Of a DNA stretch of 38,937 nt, positions 18,068-25,924 are shown one piece after another (position 1 is the first letter of the stretch; every line of letters begins with the position of its first letter). Source of the DNA: an uncultured Bacteroidales bacterium (lineage in GTDB: Bacteria > Bacteroidota > Bacteroidia > Bacteroidales > P3); NCBI GenBank assembly GCA_900317125.1, contig ONFR01000039.1, positions 1-38,937 on the forward strand. The letters are read 5' to 3'. The notes under the pieces were generated by a model that saw only the letters and a list, made by a program, of their open reading frames with translations, did not search any database and was not told the DNA's origin. A program made the translations under genes and the position numbers.

Positions 18068-19240
18068 ATGAATACGGGACGATACATTTTCTCACAAGTG
18101 ACAGACTTTATACCACGATATGAATTCGACAAGTGCGTTGCACGCTACTTCGGTGACTTCCACACGAGGGGTTTTAGCTGTTACAACCAGTTCCTGTATC
18201 TCCTGTTCGGGCAGTTGACGGCTTGCCAGTCCATGCGAGACGTATGCCTCTGCCTTGAAGCCCATCGCAACAGCCTTTACCATCTCGGCATCTCAGTCTC
18301 AGTGGACAGCACATCGCTCACCAGAGCTAACGATAAACGTGACTGCCGTATTTACGAAGATTTCGGGCGTCACTTGATTAATATGGTAAGACCCATGTAT
18401 GCGTCGGAGCCAGTCCCGGATGTAAATCTGCCCGACTATGAACTACTGGCACTTGACTCCACGACTATCTCATGCAGCATAAAGTTACTTGCTTGGGCTT
18501 TGGGCAAATATTCTCGCGGGGCAGTCAAGATGCACACGCTCATGAGCCTACGGGGGAGTATCCCCGTAGACATACACATTACTCACGGCAAGTGGCACGA
18601 CAGCAATATGCTCGATGTGATGGACATCAATCCAAACGACCTGTTTGTCATGGACAAGGCCTATGTCGACTTCGAGGCGCTGTACCGTATCCACAAGGCG
18701 GGTGCATTCTTCGTCACACGCGCCAAGGATAACATGAAGTACGAGGTGCTGGAGACTCTTGAAAGTTTTGACCCCGTCACTGGAGTGCGTGGCGATTATA
18801 ACATACGTGTCACGGGCAACAAATCGAAACGGCTCTATCCAGAACCCATGCGAATGGTGGTCTACTACGATACCGAGAACGACCGCGAGCTCACATTCAT
18901 AACAAACAATACTGAAATTGCGGCCATTGATGTCGCAAACCTGTATCGAAACCGCTGGCAAATAGAGGTGTTCTTCAAATGTATGAAGCAGAACCTGACC
19001 ATCAAGAGATTATGGGGTCACTCGCAGAATGCTGTGATGACACAACTGTGGACATCCATCTGCGCCTATCTCCTCATTGCACTGATCAAGGCTCAACTCA
19101 AAAGCCCATACACCATAACTGAAGAGGCAACTTTACTGTCTGTGTCAGCATTGGAGAAAATATCCATACACGAGTTACTGACCCGTCAAAATCCCGCTCT
19201 CATTCAATCCCAAAATGTCAAAGAACTTACCTTGTTTTGA
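18068..19240 (+). CDS. IS4 family transposase
   Basis: 390 residues with an N-terminal DUF4372-type region (FHTRGFSCYNQFLYLLFGQL). The DDE catalytic triad is D130 (LLALDSTTI), D196 (LFVMDKAYVD) and E300 in the family's Y-x2-R-x3-E-x6-K signature (YRNRWQIEVFFKCMK). The frame is intact and full length, so the element could be active. It catalyses cut-and-paste movement of the surrounding 1.3-kb element. Confidence 0.93.
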   Translation: MNTGRYIFSQVTDFIPRYEFDKCVARYFGDFHTRGFSCYNQFLYLLFGQLTACQSMRDVCLCLEAHRNSLYHLGISVSVDSTSLTRANDKRDCRIYEDFGRHLINMVRPMYASEPVPDVNLPDYELLALDSTTISCSIKLLAWALGKYSRGAVKMHTLMSLRGSIPVDIHITHGKWHDSNMLDVMDINPNDLFVMDKAYVDFEALYRIHKAGAFFVTRAKDNMKYEVLETLESFDPVTGVRGDYNIRVTGNKSKRLYPEPMRMVVYYDTENDRELTFITNNTEIAAIDVANLYRNRWQIEVFFKCMKQNLTIKRLWGHSQNAVMTQLWTSICAYLLIALIKAQLKSPYTITEEATLLSVSALEKISIHELLTRQNPALIQSQNVKELTLF

Positions 19241-19276
19241 TACCTTAATATTTGTTAATTATTAATGCATCAGTAC

Positions 19277-19289
19277 TAACGATACTTTA
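19277..19289. repeat. Right target-site duplication of the IS element
   Basis: TAACGATACTTTA, identical to 17933-17945. Confidence 0.75.
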
Positions 19290-19455
19290 ACGATGCAGGA
19301 TTGAACGGCCCTTCTCCGTAGCGAGGGGGAATCGTTGCCGCCCCACAGCGCAGGGCGGGTAGGCAGAACAAGGATATGGGGCAGGGCTAATCACTGTGCG
19401 TTGCACGATTCGGCAATTACTACGGAGTTTTCGGTTTCCTAATGACCGATTTGGG

Positions 19456-20019
19456 TTATTCCTCTTTCAGCAGTTCGTCTATCTCTTCGCTGAGGTTGGA
19501 ATAGCGTTTCTTCAGCCGTCGGGCGACCAGCAGTCCAGCAAACAGGCCGGCAGCGCCTCCGAGTAGTTTGGAGGGGTTTTTATAGGCATAGATTAACATG
19601 AGTGCTATGATAATACCGCTAACCACATAGATGACGGCTTTGTGGCGTTTGGGCGTTTGGGAACTCCTCCGAATACTTTCGCGCAGGGAAAGCAGTCCGG
19701 ATTTTGAATTCATGTCGGGTCGCCGCATTCCACGGGTCACAATAAGGCTGTATATGGTCATGGAAATCATCAGCAAATCGACTATTATAATCAGCCACCA
19801 TGGCCATAGGTTTTCATAAAAGAGAAACGGGGTGATGACAATGACGAAAATGATGAGAAAGACGGAGCACGCCAGGTTTAGGCGGTACATGCCTATAACA
19901 CGTCGGCGTACCGAGCGGCGCCATACCTCGTTGTTGAAAGTGCTGTGATTGGCTATGTCTTGCTGCAGGTCGCGGAGGTCTTGCTGCAGCTCTTGTTTTA
20001 AATCGAGATTGTTTTCCAT
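19456..20019 (-). CDS. Membrane protein linked to the ECF sigma gene (possible anti-sigma factor)
   Basis: 187 residues. An N-terminal acidic, glutamine-rich helix (DLKQELQQDLRDLQQDI) leads to two membrane segments (about 45-70 and 73-92), a basic loop, then two more hydrophobic segments (about 128-145 and 150-165) and a charged tail. I recognise no named family. It begins 11 bases after the sigma factor stop, in the arrangement usual for a sigma factor and its membrane regulator. The cytoplasmic N-terminal helix would be a natural place to bind the sigma factor. That role is inferred from position only. Confidence 0.7.
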   Translation of the reverse strand: MENNLDLKQELQQDLRDLQQDIANHSTFNNEVWRRSVRRRVIGMYRLNLACSVFLIIFVIVITPFLFYENLWPWWLIIIVDLLMISMTIYSLIVTRGMRRPDMNSKSGLLSLRESIRRSSQTPKRHKAVIYVVSGIIIALMLIYAYKNPSKLLGGAAGLFAGLLVARRLKKRYSNLSEEIDELLKEE

Positions 20020-20030
20020 TGTTGCTTGTT

Positions 20031-20435
20031 TTAGTCGGTTATTGATTTGAGTTTTTCGCGTATGCGCACCAAACGGACGCTTACGTTTTTGACGGTGATG
20101 CCTAGGATGGCGGCAATTTCGTCGTAGGGCAGGTCCTCGAGCCAGAGGAGGATGAGGGCGCGGTCGAAGGGGTGCAGCTTGCCGATGCGGCGATGCAAGC
20201 GTTGGGCAGCGGGATTGTGTTCCTCACTGCTGTCCCAGGAGGAGGCATCGGCAAAGTAGTCCACGCTCAGCTCTAAGGGTGAGGTGTCCCTGCGCCGGCG
20301 GTGTTTGCGGTCCATGTTGATGCATGTGTTCAACGCGATGCGGTACACCCAGGTCTTCTCGGTGCTGCGGCCTTCGAAGGTGTCGAAGCCCTGCCACTGC
20401 TCGAAGTCGCGTTCAATCTGTTGTTTCTTGTTCAT
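20031..20435 (-). CDS. ECF-type RNA polymerase sigma factor, apparently lacking part of region 2
   Basis: 134 residues; ECF sigma factors usually have about 160-200. Region 2.4 is clear (TWVYRIALNTCINMDRKHRRRR) and region 4 is complete (LHPFDRALILLWLEDLPYDEIAAILGITVKNVSVRLVRIREKL). Before region 2.4 there is only MNKKQQIERDFEQWQGFDTFEGRS. The first nine residues look like a normal Bacteroidota sigma N-terminus, but the following 30-40 residues that carry regions 2.1-2.2 (core RNA polymerase contact) are missing. The frame is open, so this looks like an in-frame internal deletion. It may be inactive or work in an unusual way. It precedes a membrane protein gene by 11 bases. Confidence 0.8.
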   Translation of the reverse strand: MNKKQQIERDFEQWQGFDTFEGRSTEKTWVYRIALNTCINMDRKHRRRRDTSPLELSVDYFADASSWDSSEEHNPAAQRLHRRIGKLHPFDRALILLWLEDLPYDEIAAILGITVKNVSVRLVRIREKLKSITD

Positions 20436-20460
20436 AAATGTGGAATCAGTTTTTATTTTG

Positions 20461-20500
20461 CCCGTTAGACAACGGGACTACCGAAAAAACTACACCCCAG
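20461..20500 (-). promoter_or_regulatory. Putative promoter/leader of the sigma factor gene
   Basis: On the minus strand a T-rich stretch (GTAGTTTTTTCGG) leads into a short hairpin CCCGTTGTCTAACGGG, 26 bases before the ATG. No TAnnTTTG is present, so transcription probably uses a different, perhaps self-recognised, sigma promoter. I recall similar leaders before Bacteroidota ECF genes, but cannot confirm it here. Confidence 0.35.
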
Positions 20501-20520
20501 CACAAGTTTTTTTCAATGGA

Positions 20521-20556
20521 AAGAAAAAAGAGAGTCTCGCCGTGGTGAGACTCTCT
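20521..20556 (-). terminator. Terminator of the tRNA operon
   Basis: A perfect 10-bp stem (AGAGAGTCTC with GAGACTCTCT) with an 8-base loop. On the minus strand it is followed by a T-run (plus-strand A-run 20521-20529). It lies 12 bases after tRNA-Arg. Confidence 0.9.
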
Positions 20557-20567
20557 TCGTTGATTAG

Positions 20568-20641
20568 TGATTCCGCTGCGATTCGAACGCAGGACCTACT
20601 GCTTAGAAGGCAGTTGCTCTATCCAGCTGAGCTACGGAACC
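20568..20641 (-). tRNA. tRNA-Arg (anticodon TCT)
   Basis: 74-base cloverleaf. Acceptor GGTTCCG pairs with CGGAATC with one G-U pair. The anticodon arm is ACTGC-CTTCTAA-GCAGT and the T-arm loop is TTCGAAT. The discriminator is A and no CCA is encoded. Confidence 0.95.
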
Positions 20642-20710
20642 TTTTTGAATGTGTTAACTCGTAAATTTGACTAACAAATTAACGTATTCACACATTATCA
20701 CGTTCACTTG

Positions 20711-20785
20711 TCGGGATAGCCTGATTCGAACAGGCGATCTCCTGCTCCCAAAGCAGGCGCGCTAACCGGACTACGCCATATCCCG
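20711..20785 (-). tRNA. tRNA-Pro (anticodon TGG)
   Basis: 75-base cloverleaf. Acceptor CGGGATA pairs perfectly with TATCCCG. The anticodon arm is CCTGC-TTTGGGA-GCAGG and the T-loop is TTCGAAT. The discriminator is A and no CCA is encoded. Confidence 0.95.
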
Positions 20786-20796
20786 TTGCCTTTGTC

Positions 20797-20825
20797 AAGA
20801 AAAAAGACGCCTCATGGACGTCTTT
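20797..20825 (-). terminator. Hairpin terminator between tRNA-Ser and tRNA-Pro
   Basis: Stem AAAGACG/CGTCTTT (7 bp) with a 9-base loop, followed on the minus strand by more T residues. It lies inside the tRNA group and may terminate partially or act in processing. Confidence 0.65.
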
Positions 20826-20838
20826 CTCTCTTGCTTGG

Positions 20839-20926
20839 CGGAGAAGGGGGGATTCGAACCCCCGGTACCCTAATCGAGTACGACAGTTTAGCAAACTGTT
20901 GGTTTCAGCCACTCACCCACCTCTCC
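20839..20926 (-). tRNA. tRNA-Ser (anticodon GCT)
   Basis: 88 bases with the long variable arm expected of serine tRNAs. Acceptor GGAGAGG pairs with CTTCTCC. The anticodon arm is ACAGT-TTGCTAA-ACTGT. Discriminator G is followed directly by CCA (20836-20838), which the other two tRNAs here do not encode. Confidence 0.95.
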
Positions 20927-20969
20927 GTAGCTTCGAAAAACCTATGCTTTTCTCCAGCGAAATCGGGTG

Positions 20970-21001
20970 CAAAAGTACGAACTTTTTTTTGATTGAACAA
21001 A
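20970..21001 (-). promoter_or_regulatory. Promoter of the tRNA operon
   Basis: On the minus strand TTTG (20998-21001), then 20 bases, then TACTTTTG (20970-20977), a full match to the Bacteroides promoter. It lies 43 bases upstream of tRNA-Ser. Confidence 0.75.
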
Positions 21002-21035
21002 ACTTTTTTCGTTTTTTGCACTTTTCAGCATCTAA

Positions 21036-21782
21036 TTATTTCTTTTTTGCCTGATTCTTAACGCCTTCTATTTTCTTCTTTATTTCCTCTTGGTTGCCCA
21101 AATAGAAGTCATTTTTGAGGTTCATCTGGTCGTCGAACTCAAAAATATAGGGTACAGCAGTGGGAATATTGAACCCAACAATGTCGGCGTCGCTTATTCC
21201 TTTGAGTGTCTTTACGATACCGCGTAAACTGTTGCCGTGGGCCACTACCATCACCTCGTCGTGCTGTTGGAAGGCGGGAAGAATGGTCCCCTCGTAGTAG
21301 GGCATCAGTCGTGCAATGGTGTCGCACAGGGCCTCGGTAGCGGGCAGTTCGGCATCGCTCACAGCATCGTAGCGCGGGTCTCTGCGGGGATTGCGTTTGT
21401 CGTCGATGTCCAGTGCAGGGGGCTGTACGTCGTAGCTGCGACGCCACTGCATCAGTTTCTCCTCGCCGTATTTCTTCAGCGTCTCGGCCTTGTTGGCACC
21501 CTGTAGGGCACCATAGCTCTTTTCGTTCAGGCGCCAGCTCTTCTCCACGGGCAGATAGTCCATGTCCATGGCGTCGAGAATCTGGTTCAGCGTCTTCACG
21601 GCGCGTTTCAGGTACGAGGTGTAGCACATGGTGGGATGGTAGCCTTCCTCTTTCAGCAGGCGGCCGGCCATATAGGCCTCGCACATGCCATAGGGGGTCA
21701 GGTCCACATCAGTCCAACCGGTAAAAAGATTCATTTTATTCCACTCACTCTCGCCGTGGCGCACTAAGATAAGTTTCTTCAT
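21036..21782 (-). CDS. gpmA: 2,3-bisphosphoglycerate-dependent phosphoglycerate mutase
   Basis: Interconverts 3- and 2-phosphoglycerate in glycolysis and gluconeogenesis. The start is at the ATG at 21782 ([15 protein letters not shown]), giving 248 residues, the usual family length. The longer open frame to 21836 would include a hairpin between the genes. Visible motifs are the phosphohistidine RHGESEWN (H9), [40 protein letters not shown], and [10 protein letters not shown] with the second catalytic histidine. It lies 64 bases downstream of lgt, behind a strong hairpin. Confidence 0.95.
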   Translation of the reverse strand: MKKLILVRHGESEWNKMNLFTGWTDVDLTPYGMCEAYMAGRLLKEEGYHPTMCYTSYLKRAVKTLNQILDAMDMDYLPVEKSWRLNEKSYGALQGANKAETLKKYGEEKLMQWRRSYDVQPPALDIDDKRNPRRDPRYDAVSDAELPATEALCDTIARLMPYYEGTILPAFQQHDEVMVVAHGNSLRGIVKTLKGISDADIVGFNIPTAVPYIFEFDDQMNLKNDFYLGNQEEIKKKIEGVKNQAKKK

Positions 21783-21802
21783 GTTTGATTGATTTTTTAA
21801 GG

Positions 21803-21838
21803 GCATGAAGGTCTTCATGTCATCAAAGACCTTCATGC
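21803..21838 (-). terminator. Strong hairpin between lgt and gpmA
   Basis: A perfect 13-bp stem (GCATGAAGGTCTT with AAGACCTTCATGC) and a 10-base loop, immediately after the lgt stop at 21847. On the minus strand it is followed by CCCTTAAAAAATC, which lacks a clean T-run. It is either a terminator for lgt or a stabilising/attenuating structure in the gpmA leader, ending 21 bases before the gpmA ATG. Confidence 0.6.
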
Positions 21839-21846
21839 ACCAGTGA

Positions 21847-22707
21847 TTATTTCTTGTTTTTCTTGTCGGAAGTGAATATGCCTTCTTTCAGCAGCCCTTT
21901 GTGCGACAGTATCACTATCGCCACACCTGCGATAATCATCGGCACGCTGAGCCATTGTCCCATGTCAAGGGTCATTCCTTTCTCAAAGGCGACCTGCTCT
22001 TCTTTCACAAATTCGATGATGAACCGAACTCCCCACAGGGCAATCATCCACCAACCGAAAAGGCGTCCGTTGTGCAGCTTGCCGTTCTTGCGCAGGTAGA
22101 CGAGATAGGTCACTGCGAAGATGACAAGGTAGCAGAAGGACTCGTAGAGCTGGGTGGGGTGTTTGGGTACGGTCTCGCCGTTGCGCTGGAAAACAAAGCC
22201 CCACGGCAGCGAAGTCTCCACGCCGTAGATCTCGCTGTTGAAAAGGTTGCCCAGACGGATGAAGGTGCCTCCCAGAGCCACAACTATCACCAGTCGGTCC
22301 AGGAGCCACCAGGCGTTGAATTTGTTCTTACGACACCACAGCCAGATGGTGAGCAGGATGGCGATGGCTGCACCATGGCTGGCCAGACCTTCGTAGCCAG
22401 TGAATTTCCCCGTCTGCATGTCGAAGGGGATGAATATCTCCAGCCAGTGGGAAGAGGTCAGGAAATAGTCGGGCTGATAGAAGAGGCAGTGCCCCAGACG
22501 TGCACCCACCAGTGTGGCCACGAACATCCATATCAAGAGATTCTCCAGATATTTCGATTCGACCTTCTCCCGCTTGAACATGTTTACGAAGATAAGGTAG
22601 CCCAGCACAAAGGCAAAAAGGAACCCCAGCGAATAGTACCTCAGTGCAAACGAACCGATATGCACCATCACGGGGTCGACATTCCAATTGATGAAATTAA
22701 GCAGCAT
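21847..22707 (-). CDS. lgt: Prolipoprotein diacylglyceryl transferase
   Basis: Transfers diacylglycerol to the lipobox cysteine of prolipoproteins at the inner membrane, the first step in maturing lipoproteins such as GldH. The start is at the ATG at 22707 ([14 protein letters not shown]), giving 286 residues; the longer frame runs into a palindromic repeat. There are about seven membrane segments. Family motifs are [36 protein letters not shown] (the Lgt signature, usually GRIGNFxNxE) and HPTQLYES. Length and order are normal. The expression link to rny upstream is unclear because a palindromic element separates them. Confidence 0.95.
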   Translation of the reverse strand: MLLNFINWNVDPVMVHIGSFALRYYSLGFLFAFVLGYLIFVNMFKREKVESKYLENLLIWMFVATLVGARLGHCLFYQPDYFLTSSHWLEIFIPFDMQTGKFTGYEGLASHGAAIAILLTIWLWCRKNKFNAWWLLDRLVIVVALGGTFIRLGNLFNSEIYGVETSLPWGFVFQRNGETVPKHPTQLYESFCYLVIFAVTYLVYLRKNGKLHNGRLFGWWMIALWGVRFIIEFVKEEQVAFEKGMTLDMGQWLSVPMIIAGVAIVILSHKGLLKEGIFTSDKKNKK

Positions 22708-22726
22708 CTTGTTTAAATTGAAAAAT

Positions 22727-22785
22727 GAAAGTTGAAAATTGAAAATTAGGCTGGCGCAGCGGATAATCTTCAATCTTCAACTTTC
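22727..22785. repeat. Large AT-rich palindromic repeat element
   Basis: Two 22-base arms (22727-22748 and 22764-22785) are inverted copies with two mismatches and enclose a GC-rich 15-base loop (GGCTGGCGCAGCGGA). The arm has the form GAAAGTTGAAAATTGAAAAT. Similar arm sequence ends the creD gene (27649-27670), and related sequence occurs in the vsr insert (35666-35740). It sits between rny and lgt. Confidence 0.75.
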
Positions 22786-22799
22786 CATTCAGTATTGTA

Positions 22800-24341
22800 T
22801 TATTTTGCGTAATTGACGGAGCGGGTCTCGCGGATGACGGTCACCTTAATCTGTCCGGGGTAGGTCATCTCGTTCTGAATCTGGCGCGACAGGTCGAAGC
22901 TCAGTTTCGTGGCGTCGGCGTCGCTCACCTTGTCGGCACCCACAATCACGCGCAGTTCGCGGCCGGCCTGGATGGCGTAGGTCTTCACCACGCCGGGGTA
23001 GGTCATGGCCATATCCTCCAGCTTCTTCAAGCGGTTGATGTAGGCCTCCACCACCTCGCGTCGGGCACCCGGGCGGGCGCCGCTGATGGCGTCGCACACC
23101 TGGATAATGGGCGAAATGAGGTTGGTCATCTCTGTCTCGTCGTGGTGTGCACCGATGGCGTTGCATACGTCAGGATGCTCTTTGTACTTCTCGGCCAGTT
23201 TCATACCGAAGATGGCATGTGGCAGCTCGGGGTCGGTCTCAGGCACCTTGCCGATGTCGTGGAGCAGACCGGCACGCTTGGCCAGTTTGGGGTTCAAGCC
23301 CAGTTCCGAAGCCATGGTGGCAGCCAGGTTGGCTACCTCGCGGCTGTGCTGCAGCAGGTTCTGACCGTAGGACGAACGGTATTTCATGCGGCCCACCATG
23401 CGCATCAACTCGTGGTTCATATTGTTGATGCCAAGGTCGATGCAGGTACGCTTACCCACTTCGGCAATCTCCTGCTCAATCTGGCGGCGGGTCTTGGCAA
23501 CCACCTCCTCGATACGGGCGGGGTGGATGCGGCCGTCGGTCACCAGCTTATGCAGCGACAGGCGGGCAATCTCGCGGCGCACGGGGTCGAAACCGCTGAT
23601 GATGATGGCGTCGGGCGAGTCGTCGATGATAATTTCAACGCCGGTCAGGCTTTCCAGGGCGCGGATATTGCGGCCCTCGCGTCCAATGATGCGGCCTTTC
23701 ACCTCCTCGTTCTCGAGGTTGAACACGCTCACCGTGTTCTCGATGGCATTCTCGGTGGCGGTGCGCTGGATGGACTGGATGACAATCTTCTTGGCCTGCT
23801 CGTTGGCGGTGATTTTGGCCTCCTCCACAATGTCCATGATATTGCTTGCTGCCTCCGACTTGGCTTCGTCGGTCATCATTTCAATGAGGTGTTGCTTGGC
23901 CTCGTCGGCGGTCATGCCGGCAATGTGTTCCAGTTTCTCGATGCTTTCGTTGTACACCTTCTCCACTTCGGCCTGCCGTTTGCGCAATACCTCTATCTGG
24001 CCGTTCAGGTTCTCGCTCACTTGTTTCAGCTCGTTGCTCTTCTTCTGCAGGTCTTCAACCTTCTGGTTCAGCGACTGCTCACGTTGTTTCAGCCGCTGTT
24101 CTTGCTCGCGGATGGCGCTGTTCTTCTCGTTCACCTGCTTGTCGTGTTCACTCTTCAGTTGCAGAAACTTCTCCTTGGCTTGCAGGATTTTGTCCTTTTT
24201 AATCATCTCGCCCTTCTCTTCAGCATCTTTGAGCACTTGTTGGCTCTTGGCCAGCAGACGGTTGCGCAGTGCGTTAGTGGCGAGCCATACGCCCACGCCG
24301 CCGCCTACAACGATTCCGATAATGATTCCTATTCCAATCAT
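22800..24341 (-). CDS. rny: Ribonuclease Y
   Basis: Membrane-anchored endoribonuclease that starts mRNA decay. 513 residues: a single N-terminal membrane helix (about 1-22, glycine-rich), a long charged coiled coil (about 25-195), a KH domain with the G220-R-E-G223 loop ([15 protein letters not shown]), and an HD domain with H332 ([12 protein letters not shown]) and H361-D362 ([12 protein letters not shown]). All domains are complete. It lies downstream of the zapA/6S RNA segment and upstream of lgt on the same strand. Confidence 0.96.
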   Translation of the reverse strand: MIGIGIIIGIVVGGGVGVWLATNALRNRLLAKSQQVLKDAEEKGEMIKKDKILQAKEKFLQLKSEHDKQVNEKNSAIREQEQRLKQREQSLNQKVEDLQKKSNELKQVSENLNGQIEVLRKRQAEVEKVYNESIEKLEHIAGMTADEAKQHLIEMMTDEAKSEAASNIMDIVEEAKITANEQAKKIVIQSIQRTATENAIENTVSVFNLENEEVKGRIIGREGRNIRALESLTGVEIIIDDSPDAIIISGFDPVRREIARLSLHKLVTDGRIHPARIEEVVAKTRRQIEQEIAEVGKRTCIDLGINNMNHELMRMVGRMKYRSSYGQNLLQHSREVANLAATMASELGLNPKLAKRAGLLHDIGKVPETDPELPHAIFGMKLAEKYKEHPDVCNAIGAHHDETEMTNLISPIIQVCDAISGARPGARREVVEAYINRLKKLEDMAMTYPGVVKTYAIQAGRELRVIVGADKVSDADATKLSFDLSRQIQNEMTYPGQIKVTVIRETRSVNYAK

Positions 24342-24411
24342 AGTGTGTAGTTAAGTGTTTTTAGTGGGAACGTCTGTCGCTCGCTGGGTCTTTCAGTTCA
24401 ATATAGTTTTC

Positions 24412-24575
24412 AAAAAAACCTGCACCGAATCCTCCGGGAGTTATGGTAAACTCTGAACTATTAGGATTTGAGTGCCGGGTGTCTCAGCCATACAACCTAC
24501 CCACCCCTGAGCTTACTCGGTTTGTAAATGGTGTTGAGTTTACAAACTGTTTCGGATTCGATGCAGGATATTTCT
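24412..24575 (-). ncRNA. ssrS: 6S RNA (SsrS), regulator of RNA polymerase
   Basis: The space between zapA and rny encodes a rod-like RNA. A 14-bp closing stem joins 24554-24567 and 24419-24432 (CCTGCATCGAATCC with GGATTCGGTGCAGG, one G-U). Inside are an alternative GTAAACTC/GAGTTTAC pairing, an apical stem GAGT...GCTCAG / CTGAG...ACTC, and unpaired central tracts. A T7 run follows the closing stem as terminator. Size, shape and position next to zapA, the synteny I recall for 6S RNA, support the call. 6S RNA mimics an open promoter and sequesters housekeeping RNA polymerase in stationary phase. The ends are approximate. Confidence 0.8.
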
Positions 24576-24652
24576 TAATCGGTGTCGTGGCGTTTGGGCC
24601 TCCCTCGGCGGGTGTTCCGTTTCGGGGCCGGCTTCCGCGCCAGCAGCAGTGT

Positions 24653-24937
24653 TTAATCAACGCTGTCGAGCAGCCGGTTTATTTCGGTGAGCCTGTCCTC
24701 CAGTTGGGTGTCCTCAAACCGGTGTGTGGTTTTCAGTTTCAGGAACTGGGTTATCTGGGTCAGCGCCACCATTGCCAACAAATCCTGGCGGTCGTTGTGG
24801 GCATACATCTTCGCGTAACTGTTGGCCTGCGAGTCAATCAGTGCCGCCGCTTGGCGCAGGTATTGCTCGTCCTCCGAATTTATTCTCATCCTGTACGGCC
24901 TTTCCAGTATCCGTATTGTGGCCGGTAGTTCGCTCAT
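24653..24937 (-). CDS. zapA: Cell division protein ZapA
   Basis: 94 residues. The N-terminal domain (IRILERPYRMRINSEDEQYLRQAAALIDSQANSY) and the C-terminal helix (DRQDLLAMVALTQITQFLKL...RLTEINRLLDSV) match ZapA, which bundles FtsZ filaments at the division ring. The length is typical. It follows the small coiled-coil gene by 31 bases and precedes the 6S RNA. Confidence 0.9.
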   Translation of the reverse strand: MSELPATIRILERPYRMRINSEDEQYLRQAAALIDSQANSYAKMYAHNDRQDLLAMVALTQITQFLKLKTTHRFEDTQLEDRLTEINRLLDSVD

Positions 24938-24968
24938 TGTGTTGCCTTTGGTTGTTATTCTTTTTCGA

Positions 24969-25262
24969 CTATTCCGATTTGTTGATTAATGCCAAACTTT
25001 TGTCTATGCTTCGTATCAGTTGGTTGATCTTAAGTCTAATCTCTACAGAATCGCCCTTTTGAGTCAGCGTGTTCCCTAATTTTAAATTATTGTTTTGTTC
25101 TTTTAAATTATTTATTACTATATTTTGTTTGTCCACTTGCTCTTGCAGCTGCCGACAACGCTCGTTTGCTTCCTCTGCCTCCACACGCAACCGCCGATTC
25201 TCACCTATCAGTTTGCGAACCTTCATTTCTATCTCCACTACAATGGCTTCAAAATCAAACAT
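24969..25262 (-). CDS. Small coiled-coil protein upstream of zapA
   Basis: 97 residues. Residues about 8-65 form a near-continuous coiled coil (IEMKVRKLIGENRRLRVE, then ERCRQLQEQVDKQNIVINNL); the C-terminus is a second amphipathic helix (IRLKINQLIRSIDKSLALI). It has no membrane segment or signal peptide. Genes of this type commonly precede zapA in Bacteroidota, which suggests a division or ZapB-like role, but that is inference from position and shape. It has its own promoter at 25296-25327 and probably shares a transcript with zapA. Confidence 0.75.
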   Translation of the reverse strand: MFDFEAIVVEIEMKVRKLIGENRRLRVEAEEANERCRQLQEQVDKQNIVINNLKEQNNNLKLGNTLTQKGDSVEIRLKINQLIRSIDKSLALINKSE

Positions 25263-25295
25263 AACCTTTGTCAGTTTATACTACAAAAAGCGGTG

Positions 25296-25327
25296 CAAAA
25301 ATACGTTTTTTTTCACATATAGACAAA
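25296..25327 (-). promoter_or_regulatory. Promoter of the coiled-coil protein/zapA transcript
   Basis: On the minus strand TTTG (25324-25327), 20 bases, then TATTTTTG (25296-25303), 34 bases before the ATG at 25262. Confidence 0.7.
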
Positions 25328-25507
25328 AAAACTTTACCCACCCCTTTCGTCCTTGCTGCCGCGATTCCCTTTTGTTGAGATGTAATTAACAAATATACAG
25401 TGTATTGCCATTTTAACTATTCACATTCGGCGTTTGAAAGAAAAGCCCTGGTCGAGACGTTCCCATTGTCCCTCAATCTGTCCGAGGGGCTTTCCCGCCA
25501 GTCTATT

Positions 25508-25924
25508 TCAGTGCTGCCAATGCACGAATTTACGGCTCACAGTCTTGCCGCTTTTTAGCCTCACCACCGCCACATACACCCCGGTCGCACAATGCTGCAT
25601 CTCCAATTTGGCCATGCCGTCCGCAAAGCTCTCTGCTGTCGCTACAGTCCTCCCGGCCATGTCCACGGCCGCCGCACTTGTCACCTCGTCCCCCTCGGTG
25701 CGTATCAGCAGGTATTCCGGGCGGTACAACAGCCACACCACAAATGCAGCCCTCTGCGCCGCTTGGTTATGCGCGGTGGTCTTGTGCTTCGCTGTGCTGC
25801 TTTGTATGCCCTTTATGGTCATCTTCCTTATCCCATACAGCGAGGCGCTTTTCTTCCTCTGCATCAGTGTGGGGCTGTATCCCCCCTTGGGTTTGGGACC
25901 TCTGTGTTTCCCCGAAATCGTCAC
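25508..25924 (-). CDS. Short protein with a T9SS-like C-terminal sorting domain, possibly a remnant
   Basis: 138 residues from a GTG that overlaps the DUF4153 stop (GTGA at 25921-25924). The last 70 residues resemble a type A type-IX-secretion sorting domain: EYLLIRTEGDEV, AAVDMAGRTVATA, and the ending ATGVYVAVVRLKSGKTVSRK. The first 65 residues are basic, with no signal peptide or cargo domain, and the usual Y-P-N-P opening of such domains is degenerate (Y-R-P-E). It could be a decayed end of a secreted protein gene or a free-standing domain. Whether it is expressed is uncertain. Confidence 0.5.
   Translation of the reverse strand: MTISGKHRGPKPKGGYSPTLMQRKKSASLYGIRKMTIKGIQSSTAKHKTTAHNQAAQRAAFVVWLLYRPEYLLIRTEGDEVTSAAAVDMAGRTVATAESFADGMAKLEMQHCATGVYVAVVRLKSGKTVSRKFVHWQH

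Larger units (their letters stand above)
17946..19276 (+). mobile_element. IS4-family insertion sequence, complete (about 1331 bp)
   Basis: The element is bounded by 13-bp direct repeats. Its ends form imperfect inverted repeats: left end CTAGTGATGCGTTAT, right end read inward GTACTGATGCATTAA, sharing TGATGC at the same offset. It carries one intact transposase gene with its own promoter. It sits in the rlmN to sigma-factor intergenic space, so no recognisable gene is interrupted. The restored target would contain TAACGAT three times at 11-bp spacing. Confidence 0.82.

Noticed and set aside
17866..18132. Minus-strand open frame of 88 codons across the left end of the IS element
   Set aside because: It spans the IS boundary and runs antisense to the transposase start and its promoter; its composition is lysine/isoleucine-rich as expected of AT-rich noncoding DNA.
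20836..20838. Encoded CCA end of tRNA-Ser as evidence of an unusual tRNA
   Set aside because: The other two tRNAs lack it and three bases can match by chance; noted in the feature but not treated as a finding.
23142..24350. 402-codon plus-strand open frame opposite rny
   Set aside because: Antisense shadow of the RNase Y coiled coil and KH/HD domains; leucine- and phenylalanine-rich without any motif.
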